Positions 55,878 through 63,131 of a stretch of 64,000 bases of DNA are shown in pieces. Made by a program: the position numbers and the translations under genes. Below the pieces are notes generated by a model, which had not been told where the DNA came from, ran no database searches, and was given only the letters and a program-made list of their open reading frames with translations. Location of the stretch: positions 1-64,000 of the forward strand of contig NZ_JAENJG010000002.1 in the NCBI RefSeq assembly GCF_016597785.1, in the 5' to 3' direction. Source of the DNA: Leucobacter sp. L43. GTDB lineage: Bacteria > Actinomycetota > Actinomycetes > Actinomycetales > Microbacteriaceae. Position 1 is the stretch's first letter. Every line of letters begins with the position of its first letter.

Positions 55878-56108
55878 GCGCCAGCGTCAACCGCAAAGCT
55901 CACCCTGGACAAGCAGCCGGTCACGACGTATCCCCAGCCCCGGCGCGTCAAGGCATGGGTCAGGTTCGGGCCGCAGCCGGCGCGCGTCAACGCTCTGCTG
56001 TTGCGCAGCACTGACACCGCCGTCGGCATCGAGTTCACCATCGCCGAGAAGACCTACCGCTGCTGGGTCTGGGGCAACGCCGTGGAGCTGGTGGGCTCGG
56101 TGCGCTGA
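55878..56108 (+). pseudogene. Coding-like frame without a start codon, directly after the VbhA-like gene
   Basis: In the same frame as the VbhA-like gene and beginning right after its TGA, 76 sense codons read TLDKQPVTTYPQPRRVKAWV, RFGPQPARVNALLLRSTDTA and IEFTIAEKTYRCWVWGNAVE before TGA at 56106. The composition and alternating hydrophobic pattern are protein-like. There is no ATG, GTG or TTG in its first 35 codons; only a CTG at 55905 could start it. It may be a truncated gene, a CTG-started gene or a readthrough extension. Confidence 0.5.
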
Positions 56109-56128
56109 ACAGAGCTCGGGTGAGGGCG

Positions 56129-56317
56129 ATGAGTAACCTCGAGGATATGAACGACCCCACCAAGCCAGGATCTGACGGGAACGATGACCGCGAAGAGAAG
56201 CTCCCGCCGATCTGGTCTGCGGACGGCCACACGTGGGTGCCGACCACGTGGAAGGCTCTACTCGTCGTGGCTGTTGGTGCCATCGCTGTCGGCATGTTGA
56301 TCGCATGGCTCTCATGA
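56129..56317 (+). CDS. Small single-helix membrane protein
   Basis: A 62-residue protein with an acidic N-terminal half (NDPTKPGSDGNDDREEKLPP), a W-rich hinge (IWSADGHTWVPTTWK) and a C-terminal membrane helix ALLVVAVGAIAVGMLIAWLS. Starts at 56129 or 56147 are both possible. Its stop overlaps the next gene by four bases (ATGA). No function is assigned. Confidence 0.65.
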   Translation: MSNLEDMNDPTKPGSDGNDDREEKLPPIWSADGHTWVPTTWKALLVVAVGAIAVGMLIAWLS

Positions 56318-56661
56318 AGCGTGACTACGAGCCAGGCACATCGCTCCAGCAGCAGCCGGCGTGGAAGTTCTGGCTGAGCATCCTGTTCTGCTTCCTGCAG
56401 GTGGCCGTGGGCCTGCCGGCCCTGGGGTACTTGATGCTTCGAGGGCTTGGCTGCGGACAGGGGTGCGCCGCCGCGGGTTTCGGCTACACCCTCTATGGCT
56501 TCGCCATTTTCGGCTTCGCAGTCGCACTCTCAAGCATCGTGCTGCTGTTCCTGCTCAATAAGCGAACCTGGGCCTGGATGATCCCCGGTGTCGCAACCCT
56601 GATCATCATCGTCGGATTCTTCATCACGAACAGTGCTGTGGACACTCTGCTGACGAAGTGA
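56314..56661 (+). CDS. Three-helix membrane protein
   Basis: A 115-residue protein with helices WLSILFCFLQVAVGLPALGY, YTLYGFAIFGFAVALSSIVL and WMIPGVATLIIIVGFFITNS. The first loop contains a Cys-rich GLGCGQGCAAAGFG. It is coupled to the preceding small membrane protein by the ATGA overlap, which suggests a two-subunit membrane complex of unknown role. Confidence 0.68.
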   Translation: MKRDYEPGTSLQQQPAWKFWLSILFCFLQVAVGLPALGYLMLRGLGCGQGCAAAGFGYTLYGFAIFGFAVALSSIVLLFLLNKRTWAWMIPGVATLIIIVGFFITNSAVDTLLTK

Positions 56662-56746
56662 GAGCGCGATCGTCTCAGTACTCAGGCTGCGTCTGTGATC
56701 GGCGTCAGCATGCTCGGCACTGTGGCGATCAGGGCTTACCTTGCTG

Positions 56747-57361
56747 TCACGAAGACGCCCGAAGGCCGAGCTCCTGGTGAACGAGCTCCCGGTACACCGA
56801 GGCGCTGTTTCGGTGCTTGCCGCTGGCTGACCCTGAGTAATGCGTGATCCGCAAGATCGACTCGGGGCTGATGCCGGTCTGGCTCTCAATCAACTTGGCG
56901 CGTCTGCTGACCTCGCGGTAGCAATGGCCGCCGATGCACACGATCGTGTCAACATCTGCAAGTTGGTTCACCTTCGCGATGAGATCCTCAACGGCAAGCT
57001 GAACCAGCTCCGACTCTGGGCGTACCAGCGCGGAGTTCGATTGCCAGATGCTCGGGTGCAGGTCCGTCATGTACGCGCCCCAGTAGGGAGTGCCGCGGAA
57101 CGCGTGCGCGAGGAAGATGTCGTTGTGTCCCGCTGGAGCGTGGAAGTTGGACCACTTTGGCCTGTTCGCGAGACCAGTCTCTGTGCCGCCCGGATTGAGG
57201 GCCACGATGATCGCACGGCCGTGAACATCCTCAAGCGCATTCGCCGTGGGGAAGGTCTGCTTGCCGGTGAGCTCTCCGGAGTCGTCAAGCTCCCAAACTG
57301 CCCAGGAGTCGATCGACGTGTGATCGGCCATTTTCGCGAAGAGGTCCATGGGACAGATCAT
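56747..57361 (-). CDS. Uracil-DNA-glycosylase-like fold protein, unknown
   Basis: A 204-residue protein. The order of motifs recalls the uracil-DNA glycosylase superfamily: AIIVALNPGGTETG (motif 1 position), NFHAPAGHNDIF, YWGAYMTDL, VDTIVCIGGHCYREV and the late RITHYSGSASGKHRN where family members have H-P-S. Several DUF proteins of mobile elements share this fold, so enzymatic activity on DNA is uncertain. Its start overlaps the stop of a 39-residue gene by four bases; it is the last of four coupled genes. Confidence 0.6.
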   Translation of the reverse strand: MICPMDLFAKMADHTSIDSWAVWELDDSGELTGKQTFPTANALEDVHGRAIIVALNPGGTETGLANRPKWSNFHAPAGHNDIFLAHAFRGTPYWGAYMTDLHPSIWQSNSALVRPESELVQLAVEDLIAKVNQLADVDTIVCIGGHCYREVSRRAKLIESQTGISPESILRITHYSGSASGKHRNSASVYRELVHQELGLRASS

Positions 57362-57477
57362 CGCATACGGGCCGCAAGATAGGGATTGAGGTAGACCATG
57401 GTGTCCAGGGGCTTGGGCCGCAGCCAGCGCAGGCCGTTGCTCGACTTGCCGGAGACCTGATCCTCAATCTCCGCCAT
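57358..57477 (-). CDS. 39-residue protein in a coupled operon
   Basis: A tiny frame, MAEIEDQVSGKSSNGLRWLR followed by PKPLDTMVYLNPYLAARMR. It starts 14 bases before the end of the winged-helix gene, in a different frame, and its stop overlaps the next start (ATGA). This continuous chain of overlaps is the main support; no homologue is known to me. Confidence 0.45.
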   Translation of the reverse strand: MAEIEDQVSGKSSNGLRWLRPKPLDTMVYLNPYLAARMR

Positions 57478-57775
57478 CAGTTGGTGCGGCAAGCGCTGCA
57501 AGCGCTTCGAGGTGCTGCCGAAATGCTCGTCGCCCTGGCGCGGTGAGCTGGACCCATACCCGGCTCTTTCCCCCGCGCACAGCTCGGCGCTGGGAGATGT
57601 ACCCGGCATGCGCGAGCACCGAGAGCTGCTTGCTCAGGGCGGAATCTGTCGTCTGCAGCAGATCCCTCAATGCCGCGAACTCCTCTTCCGTGACTGGATC
57701 GAGCAAGGCGCAGATCCGCAGTCGAGGGAGTGGATGGATCACTGCATCGAGCTCCACCGGCGTAGGATCGGCCAT
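57464..57775 (-). CDS. Winged-helix transcriptional regulator (ArsR/MarR-like, HTH_34 type)
   Basis: A 103-residue protein. The winged helix reads LDAVIHPLPRLRICALLDPV, FAALRDLLQTTDSALSKQLS and VLAHAGYISQRRAVRGGKSR with a C-terminal dimerisation helix. It is of the type often paired with a small membrane protein. It starts three bases after the stop of the membrane protein gene. No metal-binding cysteines are present. Confidence 0.85.
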   Translation of the reverse strand: MADPTPVELDAVIHPLPRLRICALLDPVTEEEFAALRDLLQTTDSALSKQLSVLAHAGYISQRRAVRGGKSRVWVQLTAPGRRAFRQHLEALAALAAPTDGGD

Positions 57776-57777
57776 CG

Positions 57778-58227
57778 TCAAATGCCGCTGACGTGGCGCG
57801 CCCAGGAGCGGTCCATCATCGGTCCGATCGTCACGACGATGAGGAACATCACCAGCGCTGCGACTGCTGGCACCCACCACCAGCCCTGCTCGGCATACAC
57901 CGCGTGGCTCACGCCGCCGAGGATGCCGGCGAGAACAGCGAAACCGGCCAGCTGCCATGCCATACGGGCCGATAGCCGGATCTTTCTCACTGCGGTCGGT
58001 TGTTTCCATGCAGCGACACCGGCGATGGCCAGGACGGCGAGAACCGGAACGATGTACTGCAGCAGTCCCGGCCATGCCGAGAGGTAGGGGCGCAGCGCGA
58101 AGACTGACAGCATCAGCCCGACCATGACCCAGTACCGCCTTGGACGCCTCAGGCGCTCGGCGTTGACCTGTTTTGTCGCCTCGACAACGTCCAGGCCCCG
58201 CCGTGCGTCAGCTGCATCGTTTTCCAT
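57778..58227 (-). CDS. Four-helix membrane protein, regulator partner
   Basis: A 149-residue protein with a charged N-terminal tail and helices YWVMVGLMLSVFALRPYLSA, LQYIVPVLAVLAIAGVAAW, MAWQLAGFAVLAGILGGVSH and WWVPAVAALVMFLIVVTIGP. This size and the downstream winged-helix gene match a common actinobacterial pair of membrane protein plus HTH_34 regulator, of unknown function. It is the first gene of the four-gene minus-strand operon. Confidence 0.75.
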   Translation of the reverse strand: MENDAADARRGLDVVEATKQVNAERLRRPRRYWVMVGLMLSVFALRPYLSAWPGLLQYIVPVLAVLAIAGVAAWKQPTAVRKIRLSARMAWQLAGFAVLAGILGGVSHAVYAEQGWWWVPAVAALVMFLIVVTIGPMMDRSWARHVSGI

Positions 58228-58297
58228 AGGGGCAACTCTAGCAACCCTTTTTCCTTGATGGAAAAGAGCTCTTGGTTTCCTGGCTGGACGAGCTGCC

Positions 58298-58960
58298 TCA
58301 TGCCATCTTCAGCGTCAGCAGGTGCCCGCGGGCCAGTGCGGATGCTGTTTGGCTGTCGCGGTCGGCGATGGCGTCGAGGATGCTGGTGTGGGCGTGCTGG
58401 TCGGCATCGCTGCCGAACTCGCCTCTTAGTCGCAGCATGTCGATCATGGCTTGGCGGCTGCGCGGGGTGAAGCTGTCGAACAGGTCGACGAGGATCGGGT
58501 TGTGCGATCCGGCCACGATGGCCCGGTGGAAGGCGATGTCAGCGTCGACGTGAGCCTCGATGTCCGTTCGCTGGGCGTTACGTTTGCTCGCGGCATGCCG
58601 GATCGTGCGCAGCTCAGCGGGGGATCGCCGCTCGGCCGCGAGAGCCGCGGCTTCGACCTCGATGGCGATGCGGGCTTCGATGACCGAGTTGATGTCTGCC
58701 TTGCGCAGCGCTGTGCTCCAGTCCTCGACGACATCGAGCGCAGCTACGAAGACGCCAGCTCCTTGTCGCGTAGCCACCACGCCCTGGCCCGCTAGACGGC
58801 GAATCGCTTCGCGCACAGTCGACCTGCCGACCCCGAGCTGGGGACCGAGAGTGTTCTCCCCGGGGAGCTTCGATCCCAGTGGCCACTCGCCGGCACGAAT
58901 CCGATCGAGGAGCAGATCTGCCGCCTGCTCTGCGAGCGGGGTGCGTTGCACCTGTGCCAT
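58298..58960 (-). CDS. GntR family regulator (FadR/FCD subfamily)
   Basis: A 220-residue repressor. The N-terminal winged helix is LAEQAADLLLDRIRAGEWPL, GSKLPGENTLGPQLGVGRST, VREAIRRLAGQGVVATRQGA. The FCD ligand-binding domain follows, with metal-site residues in IEAHVDADIAFHRAIVAGSH. Such proteins sense carboxylates or related metabolites. It is divergent from the leader peptide and MFS gene, and its probable target site lies in the intergenic region. Confidence 0.9.
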   Translation of the reverse strand: MAQVQRTPLAEQAADLLLDRIRAGEWPLGSKLPGENTLGPQLGVGRSTVREAIRRLAGQGVVATRQGAGVFVAALDVVEDWSTALRKADINSVIEARIAIEVEAAALAAERRSPAELRTIRHAASKRNAQRTDIEAHVDADIAFHRAIVAGSHNPILVDLFDSFTPRSRQAMIDMLRLRGEFGSDADQHAHTSILDAIADRDSQTASALARGHLLTLKMA

Positions 58961-58975
58961 GAAGCCTCCACTTCG

Positions 58976-59002
58976 CTACTTGTCTGAGAAGTTGTGTAGA
59001 GT
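58976..59002 (+). promoter_or_regulatory. Promoter and candidate GntR operator of the MFS-ABC unit
   Basis: TAGAGT (58997-59002) lies seven bases before the ATG of the leader peptide. The stretch CTACTTGTCTGAGAAGTTGTGTAG (split: CTACTTGTCTGA, GAAGTTGTGTAG) has inverted ends CTAC/GTAG and ACTT/AAGT and overlaps the promoter, a good place for a repressor. FadR-type consensus cannot be confirmed. Confidence 0.45.
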
Positions 59003-59009
59003 CTAGCCC

Positions 59010-59051
59010 ATGCCCCAGCGACTCCTCCTTCGCCGCCGCGCCAGGAACTGA
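59010..59051 (+). CDS. Arginine-rich leader peptide, 13 codons
   Basis: The frame reads MPQRLLLRRRARN and then TGA. The ATG sits seven bases after a -10 box, so it would be at or near the transcript start. Five of thirteen residues are arginine, and it contains RRR and RAR, the Arg-x-Arg type at which macrolide- or ketolide-bound ribosomes stall. A base-paired region follows before the MFS gene. Too short to prove as a gene on its own. Confidence 0.45.
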   Translation: MPQRLLLRRRARN

Positions 59052-59067
59052 CTGAACCAGCCAACCT

Positions 59068-59130
59068 GCGCGCGGAGTGACTCACCCTTGCTGGTCTCCC
59101 TCACTTCTTGCGCGCCGTGTCTCTGCGCGC
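59068..59130 (+). promoter_or_regulatory. Attenuator-like mutually exclusive hairpins
   Basis: GCGCGC occurs at 59068-59073, 59110-59115 and 59125-59130, and AGTGA (59076-59080) pairs with TCACT (59101-59105). The first stem (59068-59080 with 59101-59115) and pairing of the second with the third GCGCGC exclude one another. The structure lies between the leader peptide and the MFS start at 59150. Confidence 0.4.
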
Positions 59131-59149
59131 CCTGGATCGAAAGAAGCAC

Positions 59150-60391
59150 ATGAGCACGACCTCTTCCTCTCCTCGAACCCGCAACAGGCTGGGCTTGTGG
59201 GCACTGACAGCCACCCACGCAGCGAACGACTTCTACACCGGCGCAGTCGCGGCGCTGCTGCCGTTCTTCGTGCTCCACGCGGAGTACTCCTATGCCGCAG
59301 TCGCCGGCATCACGCTTGCGGCGACTGCTTTGTCGAGCGCTGCCCAGCCGATGTTCGGATACCTCAGCGACCGCTACGGGATGCGCTGGATGAGCCTGGC
59401 TGGCCTTCTTGCCGCCGGCGCTGGCATCGCCTTGAGTGGCATTGTCGCCGACTCGTATGCGGCCGTCTGGATCGTCGTGGCGATCTCCGGCATCGGCGTC
59501 GCCGCGTACCACCCGGCAGCGACGATGGAAGCCCGCGAGCTCGGCGGCGGTACCAGCGGATCGATGAGCCTGTTCTCCGTGGGAGGGAACGTCGGCGTGG
59601 CCCTGGCACCGTCGGCCGTGATTCTCGTCGTGGGCACCTTCGGGCTGTCGGGCTCGGGCTTCCTCGTCATCCCGGCGGTGTTTCTGGGGCTGGTTTACGT
59701 GCTCGTCTCGTGGAGGCACCTGTTCTCACGGACAGTGGCTGCCGAGCGGGCACCTGCCGCTACAAAGGTTTCGATCCCCGACGACTGGCGCGCTTTCCTG
59801 TGGCTCAGCGCGGTGCTGGCGACCTGGTCGGTCGCCTATGTCGGCACCTCGACGTTCATTTCGCTGTACTCGATCCAGCGGTTCGATGTGACCACGGGGT
59901 TCGCAGCGATCGCGCTCTCGGTGTTCCCGGCGGCTGGCGCGGTGGGAACCCTCGCGGGCGGCTGGCTCGCGGACCGCTTCGGGCGGCTGCGCGTCGTCCG
60001 TACCGGCTATCTGCTGGCGGCTATCTCCACCATCGCGATCGTGCTCGCACCGTCCCCTGTGGTGGTGATCATCGCGACGGCGGTCCTGGGAACCAGCCTG
60101 TTCCTGCCGTTCGCCGCGCAGATCACCCTGTCGCACTCATACCTCCCGAACAGGATCGGCATGGCCAGCGGAGTCACGCTGGGACTGACGCTCTCGCTCG
60201 GAGGTCTGGTCAGCCCGCTGCTGGGATCCATCGCGGATCAGACGAGCGTCCAGTCGGTCTTCGTGATCGTCGCTGTCCTGCTGGTGGCCGGTTTCGCGCT
60301 TTCGTTCGTCCTCAAGGAGCGCCGGAATACCTCAGTTGAGAGCCTCGCGCAGCATGAGAAGAGCACCGAGCTGGAGAGCGCCAATGATTGA
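59150..60391 (+). CDS. MFS transporter, fosmidomycin-resistance (Fsr) type
   Basis: A 413-residue exporter with 12 predicted helices. It begins LGLWALTATHAANDFYTGAV, a start shared by Fsr-like proteins (the T/S-x-x-H-x-x-x-D signature), then FGYLSDRYGMRWMSLAGLLA after helix 2 and the repeat WLADRFGRLRVVRTGYLL after helix 8. Substrates in the family include fosmidomycin and other small acids; none can be predicted here. The ATG at 59150 is preferred, though no strong ribosome site is visible. It overlaps the ABC ATPase gene by eight bases. Confidence 0.88.
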   Translation: MSTTSSSPRTRNRLGLWALTATHAANDFYTGAVAALLPFFVLHAEYSYAAVAGITLAATALSSAAQPMFGYLSDRYGMRWMSLAGLLAAGAGIALSGIVADSYAAVWIVVAISGIGVAAYHPAATMEARELGGGTSGSMSLFSVGGNVGVALAPSAVILVVGTFGLSGSGFLVIPAVFLGLVYVLVSWRHLFSRTVAAERAPAATKVSIPDDWRAFLWLSAVLATWSVAYVGTSTFISLYSIQRFDVTTGFAAIALSVFPAAGAVGTLAGGWLADRFGRLRVVRTGYLLAAISTIAIVLAPSPVVVIIATAVLGTSLFLPFAAQITLSHSYLPNRIGMASGVTLGLTLSLGGLVSPLLGSIADQTSVQSVFVIVAVLLVAGFALSFVLKERRNTSVESLAQHEKSTELESAND

Positions 60392-61178
60392 CCGGGAAAT
60401 CCTCCGCCTTGAAGGCGTCGACTTTGTGCGCGAGTCCCGGCAGATCCTCACCGGCATCAACCTGACGGTTCGTGCGGGGGAGCGATGGGCGCTGATCGGC
60501 CCGAACGGAGCTGGCAAGAGCACCATCCTGAGCATGTGCGGAGCCGTCAAGCACCCGACCCGCGGCAGCGTCCACGTGCTCGGCCGCAAGCTCGGACGAG
60601 TCGACATCCGCGAACTGCGCGAGTCCATCGGGCACGTCAATCCTCGGCATCCACTCAGCTCGCCGCTCACCGTCCGGCAGGTGATTCTCACTGGCGCAAC
60701 GGGCACGACAGAACTCATGCCGCGATGGACGCCGGACACCGCCACCCAAGCTCGCGCTGACGAGCTGGTCGAGACGCTTGGACTCGCAGGGCTCGAAACG
60801 GCAACCTGGCCGACGATGTCGCAGGGTGAGCGAGGACGGGCTCTCATCGCGCGCGCCCTGCTGCCGGACCCTCCGCTTCTGCTACTGGACGAGCCCTCCA
60901 CGGGACTGGACGTCGCGGCGCGCGAGCAGTTCCTCAGCACCGTGGACCAGCTGCACCGGTCCCGCCCGCAACTTTCCACCATTCTGGTGACGCATCACTT
61001 GGAGGAGCTGCCCACAACGACAACGCATGCGATGCTGATCAAGGGCGGTCAGGTGCATGCTGCTGGACGAGCCCGAGAGGTCTTGACGACCGAACTGGTG
61101 AGCGAGTGCTTCGACCATCCAATCGAGATCGAACACCGCGCTGGCCGCTGGCAGGCACGAGCGCTGGTGAGCGCCTGA
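60384..61178 (+). CDS. ABC transporter ATP-binding protein (ModF/YlmA type)
   Basis: A 264-residue lone ATPase. Walker A is IGPNGAGKSTILSMCGAVKH (residue about 36), the signature is MSQGERGRALIARALL, Walker B is LLLLDEPSTGLD and the switch histidine is in ILVTHHLEELP. The usual LSGG motif is replaced by MSQGE. It resembles YlmA/ModF-type solitary ATPases with no permease nearby, although it is coupled to the MFS gene, an unusual pairing. A decayed relative lies at 63042-63131. Confidence 0.88.
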   Translation: MIDREILRLEGVDFVRESRQILTGINLTVRAGERWALIGPNGAGKSTILSMCGAVKHPTRGSVHVLGRKLGRVDIRELRESIGHVNPRHPLSSPLTVRQVILTGATGTTELMPRWTPDTATQARADELVETLGLAGLETATWPTMSQGERGRALIARALLPDPPLLLLDEPSTGLDVAAREQFLSTVDQLHRSRPQLSTILVTHHLEELPTTTTHAMLIKGGQVHAAGRAREVLTTELVSECFDHPIEIEHRAGRWQARALVSA

Positions 61179-61212
61179 ATGGTCAGGATGCGCATGGCCG
61201 TTGACTCTGCGT

Positions 61213-61250
61213 ATCCAGAGGTTGGTATCTGCGGCGACGTGGTTGAATTT
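61213..61250 (+). repeat. Copy A of an imperfect direct repeat
   Basis: ATCCAGAGGTTGGTATCTGC followed by GGCGACGTGGTTGAATTT matches 61957-61994 at about 31 of the first 32 bases apart from two or three changes. On the minus strand it encodes HVAADTNLWI, and the other copy HVAAQTNLWI, so it may be a fragment of a lost gene. Confidence 0.7.
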
Positions 61251-61276
61251 AGATTCTCGAACTGAACCTTTGGCGC

Positions 61277-61879
61277 ATGCCGCATTCCATCGGCGGCATC
61301 CTTCTCTCCAATGAGCGCTCAAGAAAAGGGGCTCTCGCGGAGGCTTGGCGCGCCGTGAGGTGGTGGAGTTTAGGATTAACGTCTGACGGTCTCTTTGTTG
61401 AACGGCGGTACACGAGTGGCCCCAGCCGGTCGAAGCCTATTCATTTTCCTCTTGCGAGAAAACACTGGGCGATCATCGCTGCCACGGCGATGCTGGTGGT
61501 CGGCGGGTGCGCGATGTACCTGTCTTGGGGTGCGTGGGGCGTGTTCGTGGCCTGTGGTGCTCTGACGTTGGTGGGCTCGACGGCCCCGGCGTTGATGCTC
61601 CTTCCGCGGTCTGCGGTGACGAGAATGTTGGTCATGCAGGTGGCGTCTTGTGCGGTGTGGTTCATGCTCATCGGATGGGGGCTGGTCGCCCTGTTGTATC
61701 CCGCGTACACCGTCGGTTGGAGATTTCCGGGTAGAGGCGGCGGTGGCATGCGCGTGGAAGATGAGGCCGATGCATGGTGGATAGGTTGGTCCGTGCTCGG
61801 CATGGGGGTCGCCTGCGCGGCGTTGATCATTACAGCTGAGATCATCCCTCGCATCCGCCGAGCACGAGCGGAGCGGTGA
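61277..61879 (+). CDS. Four-helix membrane protein, unknown
   Basis: A 200-residue protein with a hydrophilic N-terminal 65 residues and helices WAIIAATAMLVVGGCAMYLS, GVFVACGALTLVGSTAPALM, VASCAVWFMLIGWGLVALLY and WIGWSVLGMGVACAALIITA. A Gly-rich loop (GRGGGGMRVEDEADAW) lies before the last. No family is recognised. Its N-terminal coding part includes a third partial copy (61358-61387) of the flanking repeat, so the start may have been remodelled by recombination; a later start is possible. Confidence 0.6.
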   Translation: MPHSIGGILLSNERSRKGALAEAWRAVRWWSLGLTSDGLFVERRYTSGPSRSKPIHFPLARKHWAIIAATAMLVVGGCAMYLSWGAWGVFVACGALTLVGSTAPALMLLPRSAVTRMLVMQVASCAVWFMLIGWGLVALLYPAYTVGWRFPGRGGGGMRVEDEADAWWIGWSVLGMGVACAALIITAEIIPRIRRARAER

Positions 61880-61956
61880 CTTCGAGAACGTAGTGGTCTG
61901 CCTCCTGCTGTCCGTCGAGCGTGCAGCCTTGGTATCAGCTCGAGGTGATCTTGTAG

Positions 61957-62008
61957 ATCCAGAGGTTGGTTTGTGCGGCGACGTGGTGGAGTTCCGGTTC
62001 AACGTGTG
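61957..62008 (+). repeat. Copy B of the imperfect direct repeat
   Basis: ATCCAGAGGTTGGTTTGTGC and GGCGACGTGGTGGAGTTCCG repeat copy A at 61213, and GTGGTGGAGTTCCGGTTCAA with CGTGTGAC matches 61358-61387. The repeats flank the membrane protein gene at 61277. Confidence 0.7.
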
Positions 62009-62015
62009 ACTTCCG

Positions 62016-62540
62016 CTACGGAAGTTCCAAGAGCCGACGAGTGCGGACGGTCTTACCAGTCCCGGTCTCGATCGTCAAGAACACGCCACCGGCGTCGGCC
62101 CGAACCGTCTGACGGGTGGCATGGATCAGCGCTTTCGCATCTTGCAGCTCGGCGTGCCATGTCGCCGACTCGCCTGGTTCGAGCCAGTAGGGGAGCTGCG
62201 GTGACCACGCATTGCTCTCCGGGTACTGCGCGCTCATTCCCCCTCGCTGCAGCTGGATGCCGAAGCGAGTGATTTTCGCACGCGACCTGCCATAGTTGGT
62301 GACAAGGACAGCAACCACGTCCGGCCCATTCCAGCCCTGCTCGCGCATCGACGACATGTCCCTCAGCTTGCTGTTGCGGCCGACGGTCGAGACAACAACC
62401 CCGCCGCGGCCCAGGACTCCGTGCTGGAGCGTGGCGCGAAGACGTGGTCCGTCCAGAGCCCAGGCCGCAATCTGCCAGCCCAGAGCGAGCGCTGCCAGGA
62501 CAAGGCTCAGTATTGCGATCGCAAGAGCGGCGACCTCCAT
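62016..62540 (-). CDS. Membrane-anchored protein, unknown
   Basis: A 174-residue protein with one N-terminal helix (LAIAILSLVLAALALGWQIA) and a soluble beta-rich remainder of about 140 residues (VVVSTVGRNSKLRDMSSMRE, VAVLVTNYGRSRAKITRFGI, YWLEPGESATWHAELQDAKA) with an immunoglobulin-like alternation of strands. No catalytic site is seen. The ATG shares one base with the stop of the upstream gene, making a coupled membrane pair. Confidence 0.72.
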   Translation of the reverse strand: MEVAALAIAILSLVLAALALGWQIAAWALDGPRLRATLQHGVLGRGGVVVSTVGRNSKLRDMSSMREQGWNGPDVVAVLVTNYGRSRAKITRFGIQLQRGGMSAQYPESNAWSPQLPYWLEPGESATWHAELQDAKALIHATRQTVRADAGGVFLTIETGTGKTVRTRRLLELP

Positions 62541-62977
62541 CAGGCGGCCTCGGTCTCTTCGCGGATCTCGCGAAGAACAGCGCTGATCGCAAGTTGTGCC
62601 TCAAGCGCTTCCTTCTTGTACTCCGGCATCTCCGGGTCGGCAAACGCCGCACGCAAGCGGTCATCGCTGCCCACCTTCCGCTCCCACAGCTCAGGGACCC
62701 GATCAGGGCTAAGGACTCCAACGAGCGTGAGGGCCTCCGCGCCCATCTGCGCTCGCTCGAGATCATCAGTTGACCCGCCGCGATTCAGATTCTGCGTCAG
62801 CCGTGTCAGCGCTTCGAGCTCGAACATCAGGTGCGAGTGCCGAAGTGCGCTTGCCCGGTCTGCGTCAGCGATCCGGCGCGCGTTCCTGCGGTCGAGCCAC
62901 GAGATGATCAGAGCGATAATCGCGGCGACTACGGCTGCCAGAACGGCGGCAAGCTGGATCAGGTCTGAAGTGGTCAT
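62540..62977 (-). CDS. Membrane-anchored helical protein, unknown
   Basis: A 145-residue protein with an N-terminal helix (LIQLAAVLAAVVAAIIALII) and a cytosolic alpha-helical part rich in Arg, Glu and Ala (DRRNARRIADADRASALRHS, LERAQMGAEALTLVGVLSPD, KKEALEAQLAISAVLREIRE) that could form a coiled coil. It precedes the partner gene with a one-base overlap. Function unknown; both proteins would lie in the membrane together. Confidence 0.72.
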   Translation of the reverse strand: MTTSDLIQLAAVLAAVVAAIIALIISWLDRRNARRIADADRASALRHSHLMFELEALTRLTQNLNRGGSTDDLERAQMGAEALTLVGVLSPDRVPELWERKVGSDDRLRAAFADPEMPEYKKEALEAQLAISAVLREIREETEAA

Positions 62978-63041
62978 GATCGAAGACTAGGTTCAGGCTC
63001 CGACATCGCTGAGCACACGGTCGGGGACGGACCTCGCGACG

Positions 63042-63131
63042 GCCCTGATGACGCATCATCTGGAAGAGCTGCCTGCGACGAACCACGGAACGCTGATCAA
63101 GGGCGGCCAGGTGCAGTCGGCCTCGCCGATA
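63042..63131 (+). pseudogene. Fragment of an ABC ATPase gene
   Basis: Thirty codons read ALMTHHLEELPATNHGTLIK and GGQVQSASP, matching ILVTHHLEELPTTTTHAMLI and KGGQVHAAG of the intact ATPase at 60384-61178. Walker motifs and the rest are missing. DNA differences between the copies are many, so it comes from a related rather than freshly duplicated gene. Confidence 0.75.
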
